From Paenibacillus sp. DMB5 (GTDB lineage Bacteria > Bacillota > Bacilli > Paenibacillales > Paenibacillaceae), in NCBI RefSeq assembly GCF_001517085.1, contig NZ_LRAC01000031.1, forward strand, positions 1-64,000: DNA of 64,000 nt, read 5' to 3'. A program made the translations under genes and the position numbers. Below the pieces are notes generated by a model. It did not search any database. It worked only from the letters and a program-made list of their open reading frames with translations, and was not told the DNA's origin. Shown here one piece after another: positions 63,541 through 64,000 of the stretch (the stretch's first letter is position 1; every line of letters begins with the position of its first letter).

Positions 63541-64000
63541 ACCGCCTCCTTCATCCCGGGTCCGGCTGCAAAGCCCATCAGCGGGTACTGATAAATGCCG
63601 GCCAGCTTCAGCTTTCCGGCATGCAGCAGGGGATTGCTGCATGCCGCAAGGCTGCCCTCAATCTTCCCTTCGCGCTCCCCGGTTTCGCGGAACTCGTACA
63701 GCGGGTTCAACACCACCTCCCCTTCCTGTAGTCCGGCCACTTCGCAGATTTCCACCACCCGCCGCGAACGGTCCCGCAGCCTCGAGAGATGTACAAAAAT
63801 ATCAATGGCCGAGCTGATCTGCTGCCGGACTACGGCAACCGGAAGATCTGCTGCACTGAGCACCATTGTCTCCAGCCTGCTGAGCATATCCCGGGCACTG
63901 TTAGAATGTCCGGATGACATGCTTCCAGCGTGTCCTGTGTTCATCGCTTGCAGCATATCAAGGCATTCGGCCCCCCGCACCTCCCCAACAACGATACGGT
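63534..64000 (-). CDS. cpaF: CpaF/TadA secretion ATPase, C-terminal part only (cut by window edge)
   Basis: The visible part is the last ~155 codons. The frame at the edge reads RIVVGEVRGAECLDMLQAMNTGHAGSMSSGHSNSARDMLSRLETMV, the Walker-B/His-box region of CpaF, then LPVAVVRQQISSAIDIFVHLSRLRDRSRRVVEICEV. It powers Flp pilus assembly. The N-terminal part and probably CpaB and TadZ genes lie to the right of the window. Confidence 0.93.
   Translation of the reverse strand, partial: RIVVGEVRGAECLDMLQAMNTGHAGSMSSGHSNSARDMLSRLETMVLSAADLPVAVVRQQISSAIDIFVHLSRLRDRSRRVVEICEVAGLQEGEVVLNPLYEFRETGEREGKIEGSLAACSNPLLHAGKLKLAGIYQYPLMGFAAGPGMKEAVC

Overview
The window looks like a chromosome segment of a Paenibacillus-type Firmicute (Paenibacillaceae). 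The basis is AGGAGG-type ribosome binding sites, frequent TTG/GTG starts, fairly high G+C, and typical gene sets: a MocR regulator next to ddl, a gram-positive Tad operon with a DUF6382/FHA protein, DUF2621, and a CcpA-type cre site. No rRNA, tRNA, CRISPR array, insertion sequence or prophage was seen.

Layout. 1-2220: cobS-cobU-cobT (nucleotide-loop assembly of cobalamin), all on the minus strand. 2584-6229: a MocR/DdlR-like regulator, D-Ala-D-Ala ligase and an aminotransferase. 6328-11572: a carbohydrate patch (AraC regulator, GH2 glycosidase, GH105 hydrolase, SGNH acetylesterase). 11646-15996: a second cobalamin group (cobC, cbiB, a tiny coupled ORF, cbiZ, cobD), matching salvage of corrinoids rather than de novo ring synthesis. 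16264-24151: lipoate ligase, an ABC-2 exporter, a YdjM-like membrane protein, an EamA transporter, a HAD phosphatase, a GNAT acetyltransferase and an MBL hydrolase. 24342-28108: the sulfate ABC transporter. 28301-37894: housekeeping genes (yjbQ, tetR, yigZ, pgi, a beta-hydroxyacid dehydrogenase with a cre site, an M14 carboxypeptidase, ppnP, tkt) and a YiiX-like putative peptidase.

The most unusual part is 37943-51567: a divergent, apparently complete Tad-like secretion/pilus locus. It reads CpaB-like, TadZ-like, TadA-like ATPase, TadB-like, TadC-like, two tiny paralogous membrane proteins in the pilin position, two TadE/F-like proteins, then three secreted proteins including a 1303-residue multi-PKD protein. 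After purU, nfo, DUF2621 and a TIGR01777 epimerase, a second, canonical Tad operon follows at 55332-64000 (cpaF, tadB, tadC, flp, TadE/G-like proteins, prepilin peptidase, FHA protein). It runs off the right edge.

Six genes carry what looks like a single-base deletion, five of them in A/T runs and all in the same direction. These are the AraC regulator, GH2, the SGNH esterase, cbiZ, the ABC-2 permease and a secreted protein of the pilus locus. The uniform pattern suggests sequencing or assembly error more than gene decay, so these genes are annotated end to end with the shift position given.
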